Assembly: GCA_030537075.1 (NCBI GenBank)
Contig: JAUNOS010000001.1
Coordinates: 94,079-158,078, forward strand
Source of the DNA: Candidatus Saccharimonadota bacterium
Lineage (GTDB): Bacteria; Patescibacteriota; Saccharimonadia; Saccharimonadales; Saccharimonadaceae
Direction: 5' to 3'
Length of the DNA: 64,000 bases
Shown in pieces: positions 8,235 to 17,309 of the stretch; positions within the stretch are counted from its first letter, which is position 1; every line of letters begins with the position of its first letter. Below the pieces are notes generated by a model. It worked only from the letters and a program-made list of their open reading frames with translations, made no database searches and was not told where the DNA came from. Both the position numbers and the translations under genes were made by a program.

Positions 8235-9341
8235 CTAGGCCTCCTTAAACTTACTGATAATCGCATCGACAATTCGTTCACTAGCATGACCATCGCCGTA
8301 CGGATTCTGTGCCTTACTCATCGCTGCATATACCGCGTCATCGGACAATAACTGATGTGCCGCTGCATATACCGCGTCCTCATCAGTACCCACCAACTTC
8401 AGGGTGCCGGCCTCAACACCCTCTGGGCGCTCAGTCGTATCACGAAGCACCAGCACCGGCTTGCCCAAGGATGGAGCCTCCTCTTGGACCCCGCCACTGT
8501 CGGTCATAATGATGTGCGACTTCTCCATGAAGTTATGGAAGTCAACAACACCCAGAGGCTCGATCAGCCTAATGCGATCATTATCACCAAGAATCTCCTG
8601 AGCAACGCTCTGAACCTTTGGATTTAAGTGCACCGGATATACAGCTTTTACATCAGGAAACTCATCCAGAATTCGCTTAATCGCTCTAAAGATATTTCGC
8701 ATTGGATCACCAAGATTTTCCCTACGGTGAGCAGTAACTAAGATCATTCTGTCACCACCTATCCAGTCAAAAATAGGGTGGCTGTAGTCATTTGACACTG
8801 TTGCCGCCATGGCATCAATTGCCGTATTCCCTGTTACATACACCTCCTGGCCCTTATTATTAAAACTTTGAAGGTTTGCCTTGCTCTGTTCTGTCGGCGC
8901 AAACAACATATCAGACATGCAGTCAATCAGCTGACGATTAATCTCCTCTGGAAATGGTGAGTATTTATCATAGGTGCGCAGTCCAGCTTCGACATGACCA
9001 ATCGCTGACTGTTGATAATATGCAGCAAGTGCTGCAGTCATAGAGGTGGTCGTATCCCCATGCACTAGAACAATATCTGGGCGCTCTTTCTGAATCACCT
9101 CATCCATACCCTCAAGGATCTTCGAGGTAATGATTGATAGTGTCTGATTTGGCTGCATAACATCAAGGTCATAATCCGGCGTAATATTAAACACCTCCAA
9201 GACCTGATCAAGCATCTGGCGATGCTGAGCTGTCACACAAACAATTGATTTAATTTCCGATCGCCGTTCAAGTTCTTTGACGACCGGCGCCATCTTGATT
9301 GCCTCAGGACGGGTACCGAATACACTCATTACCTTTATCAT
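8235..9341 (-). CDS. wecB: UDP-N-acetylglucosamine 2-epimerase (non-hydrolysing)
   Basis: The 368-residue product converts UDP-GlcNAc to UDP-ManNAc for surface polymer synthesis. Family hallmarks: VFGTRPEAIKMAPV at the N terminus, VHGDTTTSMTAALAAYY, GHVEAGLRT, PFPEEINR, VTAHRRENLG and SDSGGVQEEAP. The start MIKVMSVFGTRPEA at 9341 fits the family; an in-frame ATG at 9374 would add 11 non-conserved residues. The downstream GT4-like gene follows without a gap. The presence of the epimerase suggests that the glycan made here contains ManNAc or a derivative. Confidence 0.95.
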   Translation of the reverse strand: MIKVMSVFGTRPEAIKMAPVVKELERRSEIKSIVCVTAQHRQMLDQVLEVFNITPDYDLDVMQPNQTLSIITSKILEGMDEVIQKERPDIVLVHGDTTTSMTAALAAYYQQSAIGHVEAGLRTYDKYSPFPEEINRQLIDCMSDMLFAPTEQSKANLQSFNNKGQEVYVTGNTAIDAMAATVSNDYSHPIFDWIGGDRMILVTAHRRENLGDPMRNIFRAIKRILDEFPDVKAVYPVHLNPKVQSVAQEILGDNDRIRLIEPLGVVDFHNFMEKSHIIMTDSGGVQEEAPSLGKPVLVLRDTTERPEGVEAGTLKLVGTDEDAVYAAAHQLLSDDAVYAAMSKAQNPYGDGHASERIVDAIISKFKEA

Positions 9342-9479
9342 ATACTTATGATACCATGTTTTTTGATAAAGCAATAATTATCACAAAAACACAAAGCAGG
9401 ATATCGTTAGATATACCACAGGGTTTGATACTTAAGCATTTTTGTGATAGACTGTGAACTAAATATTAATTTATTAGTT

Positions 9480-10019
9480 ATGAAAAAACACACACTCACA
9501 CGCAGGCAAAAGTTTATACTCTCTATTGTCATTCTTTTTATGGCGGCGGCAATATCGCTCGCCGTATATTCCCTCCTTGATAAAAAACCCCTCGCAGAGA
9601 CCATGCCACCAGCCATTAGTCCGTCGAGCGAGCCAGCGAAGCAAGATAGAAACCCCTCGCAAGAAACAACCCCTTTTAAGCGTGAACGCGAAAAGCCAGC
9701 TTTACAAACCGAAACCCCACCAACTACTCAATCTTCTAGCCTATCAGGGACGATAACCTATAAATCAGTCGTCGATGGACAACTCGTTATTCGCACAACC
9801 ATTGACCAGGTCTTACCTTCTGGCACCTGTGAGCTTTACATGACACAGGGTTCTTATCGCTTGACAAAAAACTCCAGTATTCAGCCAAACCCTTCTTCGT
9901 CGTCTTGCATGGGCTTTACCATACCAATATCAACCCTTGCTACTGGTCGGTGGACTATCGAGATTATATTACACAGCAACAACAAAACAGGTAAAATAGT
10001 GGGGCATGTAATGCTTTGA
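9480..10019 (+). CDS. Hypothetical membrane-anchored exported protein
   Basis: The 179-residue product has a basic start (MKKHTLTRRQKF), one hydrophobic anchor (residues 12-33), a Pro/Ser/Thr/Lys-rich linker (about 40-85), and a folded domain of about 95 residues with two cysteines (GTCELYM and SSSSCMGF) that could form a disulfide outside the cell. The domain opens SGTITYKSVVDGQLVIRTTI, suggesting a beta-sandwich. ATG 9480 is preferred over the in-frame ATG at 9444 because it begins the anchor. The next gene starts 10 bases downstream, so both are probably co-expressed as exported proteins. I do not recognise the family. Confidence 0.6.
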   Translation: MKKHTLTRRQKFILSIVILFMAAAISLAVYSLLDKKPLAETMPPAISPSSEPAKQDRNPSQETTPFKREREKPALQTETPPTTQSSSLSGTITYKSVVDGQLVIRTTIDQVLPSGTCELYMTQGSYRLTKNSSIQPNPSSSSCMGFTIPISTLATGRWTIEIILHSNNKTGKIVGHVML

Positions 10020-10029
10020 TGGAGGTTTT

Positions 10030-11748
10030 ATGACACTCAACTTAACACGAAAGAATATATTACTTCCGGTCGCTGCACTCACACTACTAATCGCTACCTT
10101 ACTCCTCCTTTCCTGGTTACTAACGTTGCCACTGCGTGCGGCAAATCTCTCGGCATTTGATCCTGGCAATATAATGTCAGATTCCGTCATGTCCAACAAA
10201 GATACTATGTCTGTCGAGCATATACAAACTTTCCTGAGAAGTAAAAATCCTTGCAATAATACCAATATCAAACTTGCCCAGCGCTATCCTCATCTTACTT
10301 ATAATATTAGAAACGGCAAGTTCGTCTGTATGGCAGAAGAAACTTTTAATGGCGAAACCGCCGCGCAGATTATCTGGCAGGCTGCGCAAGATTACACTAT
10401 CAACCCCCGCGTTATTATCGTACTGCTCGAAAAAGAGCAAGGCCTCATCACTGATACATGGCCAAATCACATACAGTACCGGTCGGCAACGGGCTTCGGC
10501 TGCCCCGATACCGCAGCATGTGATTCCCAATATTATGGCCTAAAAAACCAGATTCGTCATGCCGCCAAGTTATTCCGCTCTGTACTCGATGGTGGCTGGA
10601 CGAACTACCCAGTAGGCCCCAACTATATTCGCTTCAGTCCAGTTGCTACCTGTGGCGGGACTACGGTGAATGTTAAAAACCGCGCAACCTCTGCCCTTTA
10701 CCGCTACACTCCTTATCAACCAAATCAGGCGGCCCTCAGGGCTGGCTATGGACTTGGTGATAACTGTAGCGCCTACGGTAATCGTAATTTTTACGCCCTC
10801 TTTCACGACTGGTTTGGATCAACAACCGATATTGTTTGGGAGAAAATGAGTCAACCCCGCTGGATGAGTATTGCCAAGGATACTAGAAAGATGGACCTTT
10901 CAGATCAAAATTGGCAAAGTGACGCACTACTGGCAGGTCGCCACGTTCATTTTACCAGCAAGACCACTCTTAATGGTGTAGTATATCTACGCACCAGCCA
11001 AGATGATAGTCAACGCCTAGATCGAGGGGTCGCCCTCACCTCACTAGCGGAGATTCCGTTCGTGCCTATAGAAAACCCCCGCTGGATGACAATCACCTGT
11101 CCTGCTGTTCATAAAATAAGCCCCAATACTGGAATTTCCGATACTTTCATCCTCCGCCGGGGACGCGTAGTTAAGTTTACCTCAAAAACAACCGTCAACG
11201 GGGTCACCTACCTTCGAACAGAGATGGATTCTCGTATAAACAACAATCTAGCCGTGGCTATTGACTGCGTTAATACATCGGAAAAAACCGAAACCATAAA
11301 ATTTGACACCCCCCGTAAGCTTTTTATTCCGAGGGGCTCAAGTTTTATTGACATCCGCACACAAACTAAAGCAGTTGTAGAAAAAAACACCTCTTTCTTA
11401 TTTAGTCGGAAGTTCTCCTTCAATAACGTTATTTACTACCAGACGAGTGCCGACTTCGACACAAATAGACTTATTGGCATAGCGGCAGACGCGACCGAGG
11501 AGCATGTCAATTTTGTGCCAATGAGTAGTCCTCGCTCGCTAACCCTACGCAAAGATATTTCGAAGACAGATTTAGCATCTGGAAACATAGTAGGGCCAGT
11601 TATCCCCGCTGGAACAACCAGGCCATTTATTGATAAATACCAGCTTCGTGGTCGCTGGTATCTCCGAACAAAAACAGACTATGATGCAAATGCTCAGTCT
11701 GGTATACCACTTGAGCTACTTAAGGACGCGCCCCAGGCTGGCAATTAG
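10030..11748 (+). CDS. Secreted wall-associated protein: lysozyme-like domain plus SH3/GW-like repeats
   Basis: The 572-residue protein has a signal or anchor segment (residues 10-36). The N-terminal domain (about 40-265) resembles a domain common in actinobacterial secreted proteins often labelled haemagglutinin or glucosaminidase-like: FDPGNIMSD, ETAAQIIWQAAQDYTINPRVIIVLLEKEQGL with a candidate catalytic Glu. About four repeats of 70 residues follow (PRWMSIAKD, PRWMTITCP, PRKLFIPRG, PRSLTLRKD), each ending in a V-x-YLRT-like strand, like GW/SH3 cell-wall-binding modules. It may bind or cut peptidoglycan, its own or the host's. A GGAG site precedes the ATG. Hydrolytic activity is inferred from the fold only. 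Confidence 0.65.
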   Translation: MTLNLTRKNILLPVAALTLLIATLLLLSWLLTLPLRAANLSAFDPGNIMSDSVMSNKDTMSVEHIQTFLRSKNPCNNTNIKLAQRYPHLTYNIRNGKFVCMAEETFNGETAAQIIWQAAQDYTINPRVIIVLLEKEQGLITDTWPNHIQYRSATGFGCPDTAACDSQYYGLKNQIRHAAKLFRSVLDGGWTNYPVGPNYIRFSPVATCGGTTVNVKNRATSALYRYTPYQPNQAALRAGYGLGDNCSAYGNRNFYALFHDWFGSTTDIVWEKMSQPRWMSIAKDTRKMDLSDQNWQSDALLAGRHVHFTSKTTLNGVVYLRTSQDDSQRLDRGVALTSLAEIPFVPIENPRWMTITCPAVHKISPNTGISDTFILRRGRVVKFTSKTTVNGVTYLRTEMDSRINNNLAVAIDCVNTSEKTETIKFDTPRKLFIPRGSSFIDIRTQTKAVVEKNTSFLFSRKFSFNNVIYYQTSADFDTNRLIGIAADATEEHVNFVPMSSPRSLTLRKDISKTDLASGNIVGPVIPAGTTRPFIDKYQLRGRWYLRTKTDYDANAQSGIPLELLKDAPQAGN

Positions 11749-12843
11749 AAAATCACTGCTGAATTGCACCTGCCGTCGAATTCGTACCTGCGGCTTCCGC
11801 TTCATTGTTTTTTCTAGAGCACCACAAACAGCGTGGCCGTTGGCGTCAAGGGGCAAAAACTGTGGACACAAGCCAACTTGTTCGGCATATCTCAATAGCT
11901 TTTCATCCCATAAAAAGCCGATAGTAGGAATGTCTAAAGCATGAGCAATAATGTGGGTATGCATCCGAAACCCGACAATTATATCATAGGAAGCAATCTG
12001 CGTAACGAGCTGCTCAGGAATCTGTGGCGAAAGTGCGATCGCAGCGGCATCAATGCCGAGCTCACGACATGCGCCCATAATATAGCCAATATCTTCACCA
12101 GCCCCGTTGCTATAAATTTCCCACCTGAATCCATTAGATTCACAGTAGGCGATTATATCTAAAAGTAATGTTTTCATGTAGGCATTTCCGACCTCTGGAT
12201 TACTTCTATGGGTTGTCCACGGGCTCATAATATTTATCCCAACACGCACCACTCCGTTCCCCCCTTGCCGCCTCGTGACGCGCCAATATTTACCAAGCTC
12301 CACTACTGGATCCATTACTCTCGTGGGCACAACCCCGTTGTGTAATTTCTTTGGCAGTATTTCTCCGACAGCGTCTCTTGTTGATATATGCTTAACTACA
12401 GATCGACTAAGAATGGAGATTATCTTTGCACTATGAGAAGCGCTACTCTCGCCAAAGCCGCATGCGTTAAATATAACGGGGATATCCATCCTATCAGCTT
12501 CTCTAACTACTACATCTATTGCTCGAATAAAGTAATCTATAAACAGTTGGCCACCAACAAATACAATTACATCAATCTGATGTCTTTTAAGTAATAGCCG
12601 GAGCTGTTTTTTGACAAGTCGAGCTCTTGCAATATCTGACGATATATATTTTGCAATTAATGCATCACTGAAGGATAGTAGCCAGTCGGTATCATCACTA
12701 TAGGTGACTCGTCCTGACAGGTCTAGCCCGTGGATAACTGCATCAGGAATGTCTGCTCGAATCATTCTTTCGACAGTTTGATAAATAACACCATCACCAA
12801 GATTTGTTGAATATCGTTCGCCGACCAATAGTATATTTTTCAC
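11716..12843 (-). CDS. Polysaccharide pyruvyl transferase family protein (CsaB-like)
   Basis: The 375-residue protein opens NILLVGERYSTNLGDGVIYQ, the usual start of the family. It has FVGGQLFIDYF (about 95) and the C-terminal donor-site region GFRMHTHIIAHALDIPTIGF (about 290-310). Members transfer pyruvate from phosphoenolpyruvate to sugars of surface glycans, adding negative charge; some members of the fold have other activities. The gene is last of the minus-strand wzm-wzt-GT32 group, 6 bases after the GT32 stop, and overlaps the convergent wall-protein gene by 33 bases. Pyruvylated wall glycans can serve as anchoring sites for SLH-domain proteins, but no SLH protein is visible here. Confidence 0.85.
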   Translation of the reverse strand: MKNILLVGERYSTNLGDGVIYQTVERMIRADIPDAVIHGLDLSGRVTYSDDTDWLLSFSDALIAKYISSDIARARLVKKQLRLLLKRHQIDVIVFVGGQLFIDYFIRAIDVVVREADRMDIPVIFNACGFGESSASHSAKIISILSRSVVKHISTRDAVGEILPKKLHNGVVPTRVMDPVVELGKYWRVTRRQGGNGVVRVGINIMSPWTTHRSNPEVGNAYMKTLLLDIIAYCESNGFRWEIYSNGAGEDIGYIMGACRELGIDAAAIALSPQIPEQLVTQIASYDIIVGFRMHTHIIAHALDIPTIGFLWDEKLLRYAEQVGLCPQFLPLDANGHAVCGALEKTMKRKPQVRIRRQVQFSSDFLIASLGRVLK

Positions 12844-12849
12844 AACATC

Positions 12850-13689
12850 CTACTCGACTTTCTTCCAGCTGCCAGCAAAATGATGAATAGTGTGACTGTT
12901 CTTTGTGAGGGTAATTTCGCCTGTGCTCCATGACTTCGGACAAAAATAATCACTCGGATATAACACGAAGTCATCAGTGCGCTGGAGTGTGTTGTCCATC
13001 CTGATACCGTACCGCTCGCGAGTCATTCTTGTGATTGTTACGGTGTTTGCGTTAAGATCAAAACTACCGTCAGCAAGAATAAATGGCCGATCGTTGTCAT
13101 AATACGTTTTTAGATAGCGTATCCAGGCATTACCGGCAGTAGCAGCCATCATCCCCGTAGGCATTAACGTCTGATCGGGATCTCCTGTTTCAAAACTAGT
13201 AAAGGCTGGGTTGTCGAGAAATGCATCAAGCGGTTTCAATATCTCCACATCACTGTCGACATAGATGCCGCCAAACTTATCCAGCAGATCAAGACGCATA
13301 TAATCAGTCACAAAGGCCCACTTTTTTGATTGATAAGCCTCACGGATATAGCGATTAACCGTTATATCGTAGTTTTTTTCATTCCATTCGACAATGAGAT
13401 AATCCGGACAATGCTTTTTCCAGCTAGCAATATATCGTTCAACCGATGCTGGCTTTTTATTGCCACCTACCCAAATGTAATGAATTATCTTTGGAATTGC
13501 TGTCTGCTTTTTCAGATAAAACCGTCCGATCATGCGCTTCGTTTTATTAAAGCGCCGCCACACCATGCAGTGCTCAAATGTCGCGGCAGGTTTAATATAA
13601 TATTTTCTAACCAACGATTTTATAAGCTGTTTAAGGGCATCTTTTACACCAGGTGTTGTATCATAGTTGAGATCACGTAGTCTTCTCAT
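12850..13689 (-). CDS. Glycosyltransferase with DXD sugar-binding motif (GT32-like)
   Basis: The 279-residue protein has IPKIIHYIWVGG (about 65-76), the classic opening of capsular GT32-like transferases, then WAFVTDYMRLDLLDKFGGIYVDSDVEIL (in two parts about 134-161) carrying the DSD metal-binding motif. The preceding 60 basic residues are unassigned and may contact the membrane. It probably transfers a hexose to the growing glycan. It overlaps the wzt stop by 17 bases, so it belongs to the export operon. Confidence 0.88.
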   Translation of the reverse strand: MRRLRDLNYDTTPGVKDALKQLIKSLVRKYYIKPAATFEHCMVWRRFNKTKRMIGRFYLKKQTAIPKIIHYIWVGGNKKPASVERYIASWKKHCPDYLIVEWNEKNYDITVNRYIREAYQSKKWAFVTDYMRLDLLDKFGGIYVDSDVEILKPLDAFLDNPAFTSFETGDPDQTLMPTGMMAATAGNAWIRYLKTYYDNDRPFILADGSFDLNANTVTITRMTRERYGIRMDNTLQRTDDFVLYPSDYFCPKSWSTGEITLTKNSHTIHHFAGSWKKVE

Positions 13690-14908
13690 TGACGACCTCC
13701 GTCAAAAACTCTTCTCGTGGCTTCCATAGATTATCATACGGATGCGGCGATTGTTTATTAATAATTTCAAACTTGATGCAATCATTGATCAATAAATAAT
13801 CCTCCGTTCTATCCCTCTTCTTAATAGCCGCTTGAACACCGAATACTCCATCGGGAAAGATGTCCTGTAGGGCCAGAGTGAGCTTCACTGGTCGATTTTT
13901 AGCAAGCACAAACTTCCCGCCTTTTAGTTTCTCGTCGGTTACCCATCGATATACCGGCTCCCCCGTGTCTTTTTGAATAACAAAAGTAAAGACCGGATCA
14001 ACGATGTCACTTTTTGTTTCAATAGTGACAGTAAAGTGTAGTTGTTGGTTTTTTCTCTGATAGGCTATGTCGATTGATATATCCCGCTTTTTAGTACCGA
14101 TCTTGTTGTCTTCCGGTTTTTGTGCGGCCTGCTCCTTGGGTTTCTCGATTTCCTGCATATTCAAGCTGCGGTATAGCTGAGCGATTTCGCCAGGCTTTCC
14201 AATTGTCATCTCATGACCCTTGTCTATAAGGGCTGCCCTGTTGCAAAACTTGATGACGTGATCCATAGAGTGTGTCACCAAAATAACTGTCTTTTTTCGC
14301 TTCTTTAGTTCGGCAAAATACTGAAAGCATTTTCGCTGGAATGATTCGTCGCCAACCGCAAGCACCTCATCCAATACCAGAATGTCCGCATCGGCTTTGA
14401 TAGCAATAGAAAACGCCAACCGCACCTGCATACCGCTCGAGTAATTCTTCAGCTTCTGATCCATAAATTCGTCAAGCTCAGCAAAGGCAACGATATCATC
14501 GTACATATCAGCCATCTCCTCGCGCGAAAAGCCAAGCAGTGCCCCGTTCATATAAACATTTTCTCGACCGGTCAGTTCTGGATTAAAGCCAACGCCCAGC
14601 TCAATAAACGGCACTAACTTTCCGTTAACGGTAATCTTACCGCTATCGGGCTGATAAATCTGCGAGATAAGTTTCAGTAGAGTCGACTTACCCGAGCCAT
14701 TGCGCCCGACGATGCCGAAAAAATCACCTTTCTCTACCGTAAAACTAATATCTCTCAACACCTGTTGCTGCTTATAGCCCTTTATGCCCTTAAGGTGATT
14801 GATGACAGCTTGCTTGATACCGTTTGCTTGCTCTGTTGGTAGTCGGAAGCTCTTGCTGATATGACTGACCTTTAGCGCAATATTACTTCGACTGTCTACC
14901 CCCGCCAT
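13673..14908 (-). CDS. Polysaccharide ABC exporter, ATP-binding subunit (Wzt/TagH type)
   Basis: The 411-residue protein has an ABC ATPase at residues 10-245: Walker A GRNGSGKSTLLKL (about 69-81), signature YSSGMQVRLAFS (about 149), Walker B ADILVLDEVLAVGD (about 168-181) and an H-loop in TVILVTHSMD. Residues 285-395 form a beta-rich domain like the Wzt C-terminal glycan-binding domain, which in known exporters recognises the finished chain before transport. With the permease at 14908-15732 (overlap 1 base) it makes a complete exporter for a lipid-linked polysaccharide or teichoic-acid-like polymer. Confidence 0.93.
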   Translation of the reverse strand: MAGVDSRSNIALKVSHISKSFRLPTEQANGIKQAVINHLKGIKGYKQQQVLRDISFTVEKGDFFGIVGRNGSGKSTLLKLISQIYQPDSGKITVNGKLVPFIELGVGFNPELTGRENVYMNGALLGFSREEMADMYDDIVAFAELDEFMDQKLKNYSSGMQVRLAFSIAIKADADILVLDEVLAVGDESFQRKCFQYFAELKKRKKTVILVTHSMDHVIKFCNRAALIDKGHEMTIGKPGEIAQLYRSLNMQEIEKPKEQAAQKPEDNKIGTKKRDISIDIAYQRKNQQLHFTVTIETKSDIVDPVFTFVIQKDTGEPVYRWVTDEKLKGGKFVLAKNRPVKLTLALQDIFPDGVFGVQAAIKKRDRTEDYLLINDCIKFEIINKQSPHPYDNLWKPREEFLTEVVNEKTT

Positions 14909-15732
14909 TACATAATCTCCGCAAATTTTTTAGAATTCCTTGTAAAATACCAAATGCCCACTATCAGTATTAGCACAGTTGCCATGACCGGTACAAGCAT
15001 AGCGATACTGCTCGTCTGCACCTCCCATGTAGTCGGCACTGTCGTTGGCGAGATAAGATTGTGTCGTGCATCCTGAATTGTCTGAGCGAGCGGATTGAGC
15101 ATAAGTATCTGACTTACTGATACGCCAAAAAGTTCCCGGCCCGCCACCATACTGAGAGGGTAAAATACTGGCGTTGCATAAAACAACATCTGAGCAAACA
15201 CCTCCCAAATATGCCCGATATCGCGAAACTTAACGTACAGGGTTGATAGAATAAGCGAACAGCCAAACGCTAGCAAAAATAACTGCAGGATATTTAAAGG
15301 GACCAAAAAAACAAGGCTGGTAAACTGAATCCCCGTTACTATGGCAAAAATAATAACAACAGCCAGGTTGATACTGAGTGAGATGAGAGAGCTAGTCATA
15401 GCCGATAAAATGATAATATACTTTGGGAAGTTGATTTTCCTAAGAATGTCTCCGCGGCCAACAATTGACTGCATACCAACACTCGTTGCTTCTGAGAAAA
15501 ACGCCCACAGGGCAATTCCCAGAAGTAGCACGATAGGGTACTGCGGCGTGCCGTCAGTGAACTTCAAAAAATGAACAAACACCGTATACATCACCACAAA
15601 GAGTAGTAAGGGTTTCAATACCGACCAGACCACCCCCAAAAAGGAGCCTTGGTAGCGTAACTTGAAATCGGTTTTCACAAGTTCATACAACAAAACTCTG
15701 TTTTGTTTACTCAACAGACCTCTTCTTTTCAT
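14908..15732 (-). CDS. Polysaccharide ABC exporter, permease subunit (Wzm/TagG type)
   Basis: The 274-residue ABC-2 permease has six hydrophobic segments and the amphipathic start seen in the family (residues 13-40, LVKTDFKLRYQGSFLG, then VWSVLKPLLLF). It pairs with the Wzt-type ATPase that follows. The -10 box TATAAT on the minus strand (15741-15746) lies 8 bases before the ATG, so the operon appears to be leaderless. It is the first gene of the unit wzm-wzt-GT32-pyruvyl transferase. Confidence 0.93.
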   Translation of the reverse strand: MKRRGLLSKQNRVLLYELVKTDFKLRYQGSFLGVVWSVLKPLLLFVVMYTVFVHFLKFTDGTPQYPIVLLLGIALWAFFSEATSVGMQSIVGRGDILRKINFPKYIIILSAMTSSLISLSINLAVVIIFAIVTGIQFTSLVFLVPLNILQLFLLAFGCSLILSTLYVKFRDIGHIWEVFAQMLFYATPVFYPLSMVAGRELFGVSVSQILMLNPLAQTIQDARHNLISPTTVPTTWEVQTSSIAMLVPVMATVLILIVGIWYFTRNSKKFAEIM

Positions 15733-15740
15733 ATAGGATT

Positions 15741-15746
15741 ATTATA
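15741..15746 (-). promoter_or_regulatory. -10 element of the wzm operon
   Basis: TATAAT on the minus strand lies 8 bases before the wzm ATG. The divergent GT2 gene has its own TATAAT at 15784-15789 on the plus strand, so two leaderless-type promoters diverge within about 50 bases. Confidence 0.6.
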
Positions 15747-15783
15747 ACATAAGGCGCCTGTTGTTTTTCATAGAGTAGAAGAA

Positions 15784-15789
15784 TATAAT
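15784..15789 (+). promoter_or_regulatory. -10 element of second GT2 gene
   Basis: TATAAT lies 9 bases before the ATG at 15799, again leaving no space for a ribosome binding site. Confidence 0.55.
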
Positions 15790-15798
15790 ATATTTCGT

Positions 15799-16833
15799 AT
15801 GAAGAGGCCGACCCTTAGTATTATTATTCCTATATATAATGCCGCTCCACATCTTGATAACATCGTACGTCCCATTCTGAATGAAAGTTTTCAAGATTTT
15901 GAACTCATACTGGTAGATGATGGCTCGCAAGACAACTCCCTGGCCATAATAAACGAATATGCCGCATCGGACGGTCGAGTTGTGGTGCTCTCTAAGTCTA
16001 ATGGCGGCCCGTCAAGTGCACGCAACCTCGGCCTTAGCAAGGCTCGTGGCACCTATATTCAATTTTACGACTCAGACGATACGATAACCCCTGGTGCGTT
16101 ACTCACAATCATGGATGCCATGACGTCAACAGGGGCGGATATAGTTATATCCGGCTGGCAATTACGACGCATACGGCCGAAGTCAACCATCGATATGTCA
16201 CCGAAACAATCTTTCATTGATAATAATATAATAGAATTTGTCCTGTTATCTATCGGAAGAGACGGGTCTCTATACAATCTATGGAATAAGCTTTTTAGGG
16301 CCGATTTAATCCATAAACATGGGCTCCGTTTCCAGGAAGATGTTTCATTTGGTGAAGATCTCATGTTTGCATTCTCATACTTCAAACATGTTAAACGAAT
16401 ACAGATCATAGCAGATGTAACATACAGCTATCTCGTTAATAGTGAGTCGAGTGTTTTCCGACAATCTTCCATAGTCCCGAAATATCGCAAAATCAATGAT
16501 GCTGCACTTAAGGACTTTGTCGGTAGAGAGTCAAGTGAAAAAATATTCGACTTACATCAATGGGTGCGTTGGCGCTGGCTACTTTCATACTGGATGTTAG
16601 TAGATAAATCTAATCTAAGAATTAGTGAAAAAATTAATCACATAAAACAACTTCGTTATAGTGACCTCGCTATAGCAAAGACAACTCAATATATAACGCC
16701 TAAGATGAGGCTTCTGGAGAAGATAATACATCGACTTGCCCTTCACCCCCTAGTTGCACTAGCCTTCGCAAGGATTCTTAACCTCGTTAAGCTGACTGGC
16801 ATCTATTTGTCAGCTATGAGGCATAGAAACTAG
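15799..16833 (+). CDS. Glycosyltransferase, GT2 family
   Basis: The 344-residue protein is a GT-A transferase: LSIIIPIYNAAPHLD (residues 6-20), LVDDGSQDNSL (about 40), NGGPSSARNLGLSKARG (about 72-88), and the metal motif YDSDD (about 93-97). SFGEDLMFAF (about 188) supplies the probable catalytic acidic pair. The C-terminal 100 residues are basic with a hydrophobic helix near the end (about 310-335). It resembles the first GT2 protein in domain order but lacks its coiled coil. It lies divergent from the export operon and ends 6 bases from the convergent jag gene. Confidence 0.9.
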   Translation: MKRPTLSIIIPIYNAAPHLDNIVRPILNESFQDFELILVDDGSQDNSLAIINEYAASDGRVVVLSKSNGGPSSARNLGLSKARGTYIQFYDSDDTITPGALLTIMDAMTSTGADIVISGWQLRRIRPKSTIDMSPKQSFIDNNIIEFVLLSIGRDGSLYNLWNKLFRADLIHKHGLRFQEDVSFGEDLMFAFSYFKHVKRIQIIADVTYSYLVNSESSVFRQSSIVPKYRKINDAALKDFVGRESSEKIFDLHQWVRWRWLLSYWMLVDKSNLRISEKINHIKQLRYSDLAIAKTTQYITPKMRLLEKIIHRLALHPLVALAFARILNLVKLTGIYLSAMRHRN

Positions 16834-16839
16834 CCTAGC

Positions 16840-17301
16840 TTACGAACTCTTCTGCGAAATCACCAAATGCCGTGCACGGCCTTCGCCTTCAGAGTGGGTT
16901 TCGATATCACTATATTCACTTGCCACATGATGCACCACCCAACGATCAGCAGCATTCAGCTCCACGATACGCGAATCGCCAGTACGTCGCACCTCTTCAA
17001 TCCAGCCACGCGCCTTCTCGGCAATCTTCTCCGCATGCTGCTTCTTATAGTCAGCGATATCTATATTCACCCGCACCAGCGCCGCGTCGCGATTACGCAG
17101 TGTTGCTGATACGACCGTCTGGAGACTGCGCAGCGTCTCGGCACCGCGACCGATAAGCAGACTATTGCGCTCATTTGACGGGACCGTGGCCTTGATGACA
17201 TCATTCTCTAGCGTGACATCAACATCAACGTTAAGATCAAAGAACGCCAGGAAGTCCTCGAGGTATTTTTTGACAAATTCCATACTTGCGATCTGGTCCA
17301 T
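16840..17301 (-). CDS. jag: Jag/KhpB-like RNA-binding protein (KH + R3H), no Jag-N domain
   Basis: The 153-residue protein has a KH-like domain (residues 25-75, with LLIGRGAETLRSLQ as the GxxG loop variant GRGA) and an R3H domain (about 90-150, including VELNAADRWVVHHVASEY and ending RARHLVIS). Jag/KhpB binds RNA with KhpA and influences envelope growth in Firmicutes. The Jag-N domain found in many homologues is absent, since the KH part starts almost at the N terminus. It follows yidC after 8 bases, the widespread order rpmH-rnpA-yidC-jag. Confidence 0.9.
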   Translation of the reverse strand: MDQIASMEFVKKYLEDFLAFFDLNVDVDVTLENDVIKATVPSNERNSLLIGRGAETLRSLQTVVSATLRNRDAALVRVNIDIADYKKQHAEKIAEKARGWIEEVRRTGDSRIVELNAADRWVVHHVASEYSDIETHSEGEGRARHLVISQKSS

Positions 17302-17309
17302 ACTTCCTC

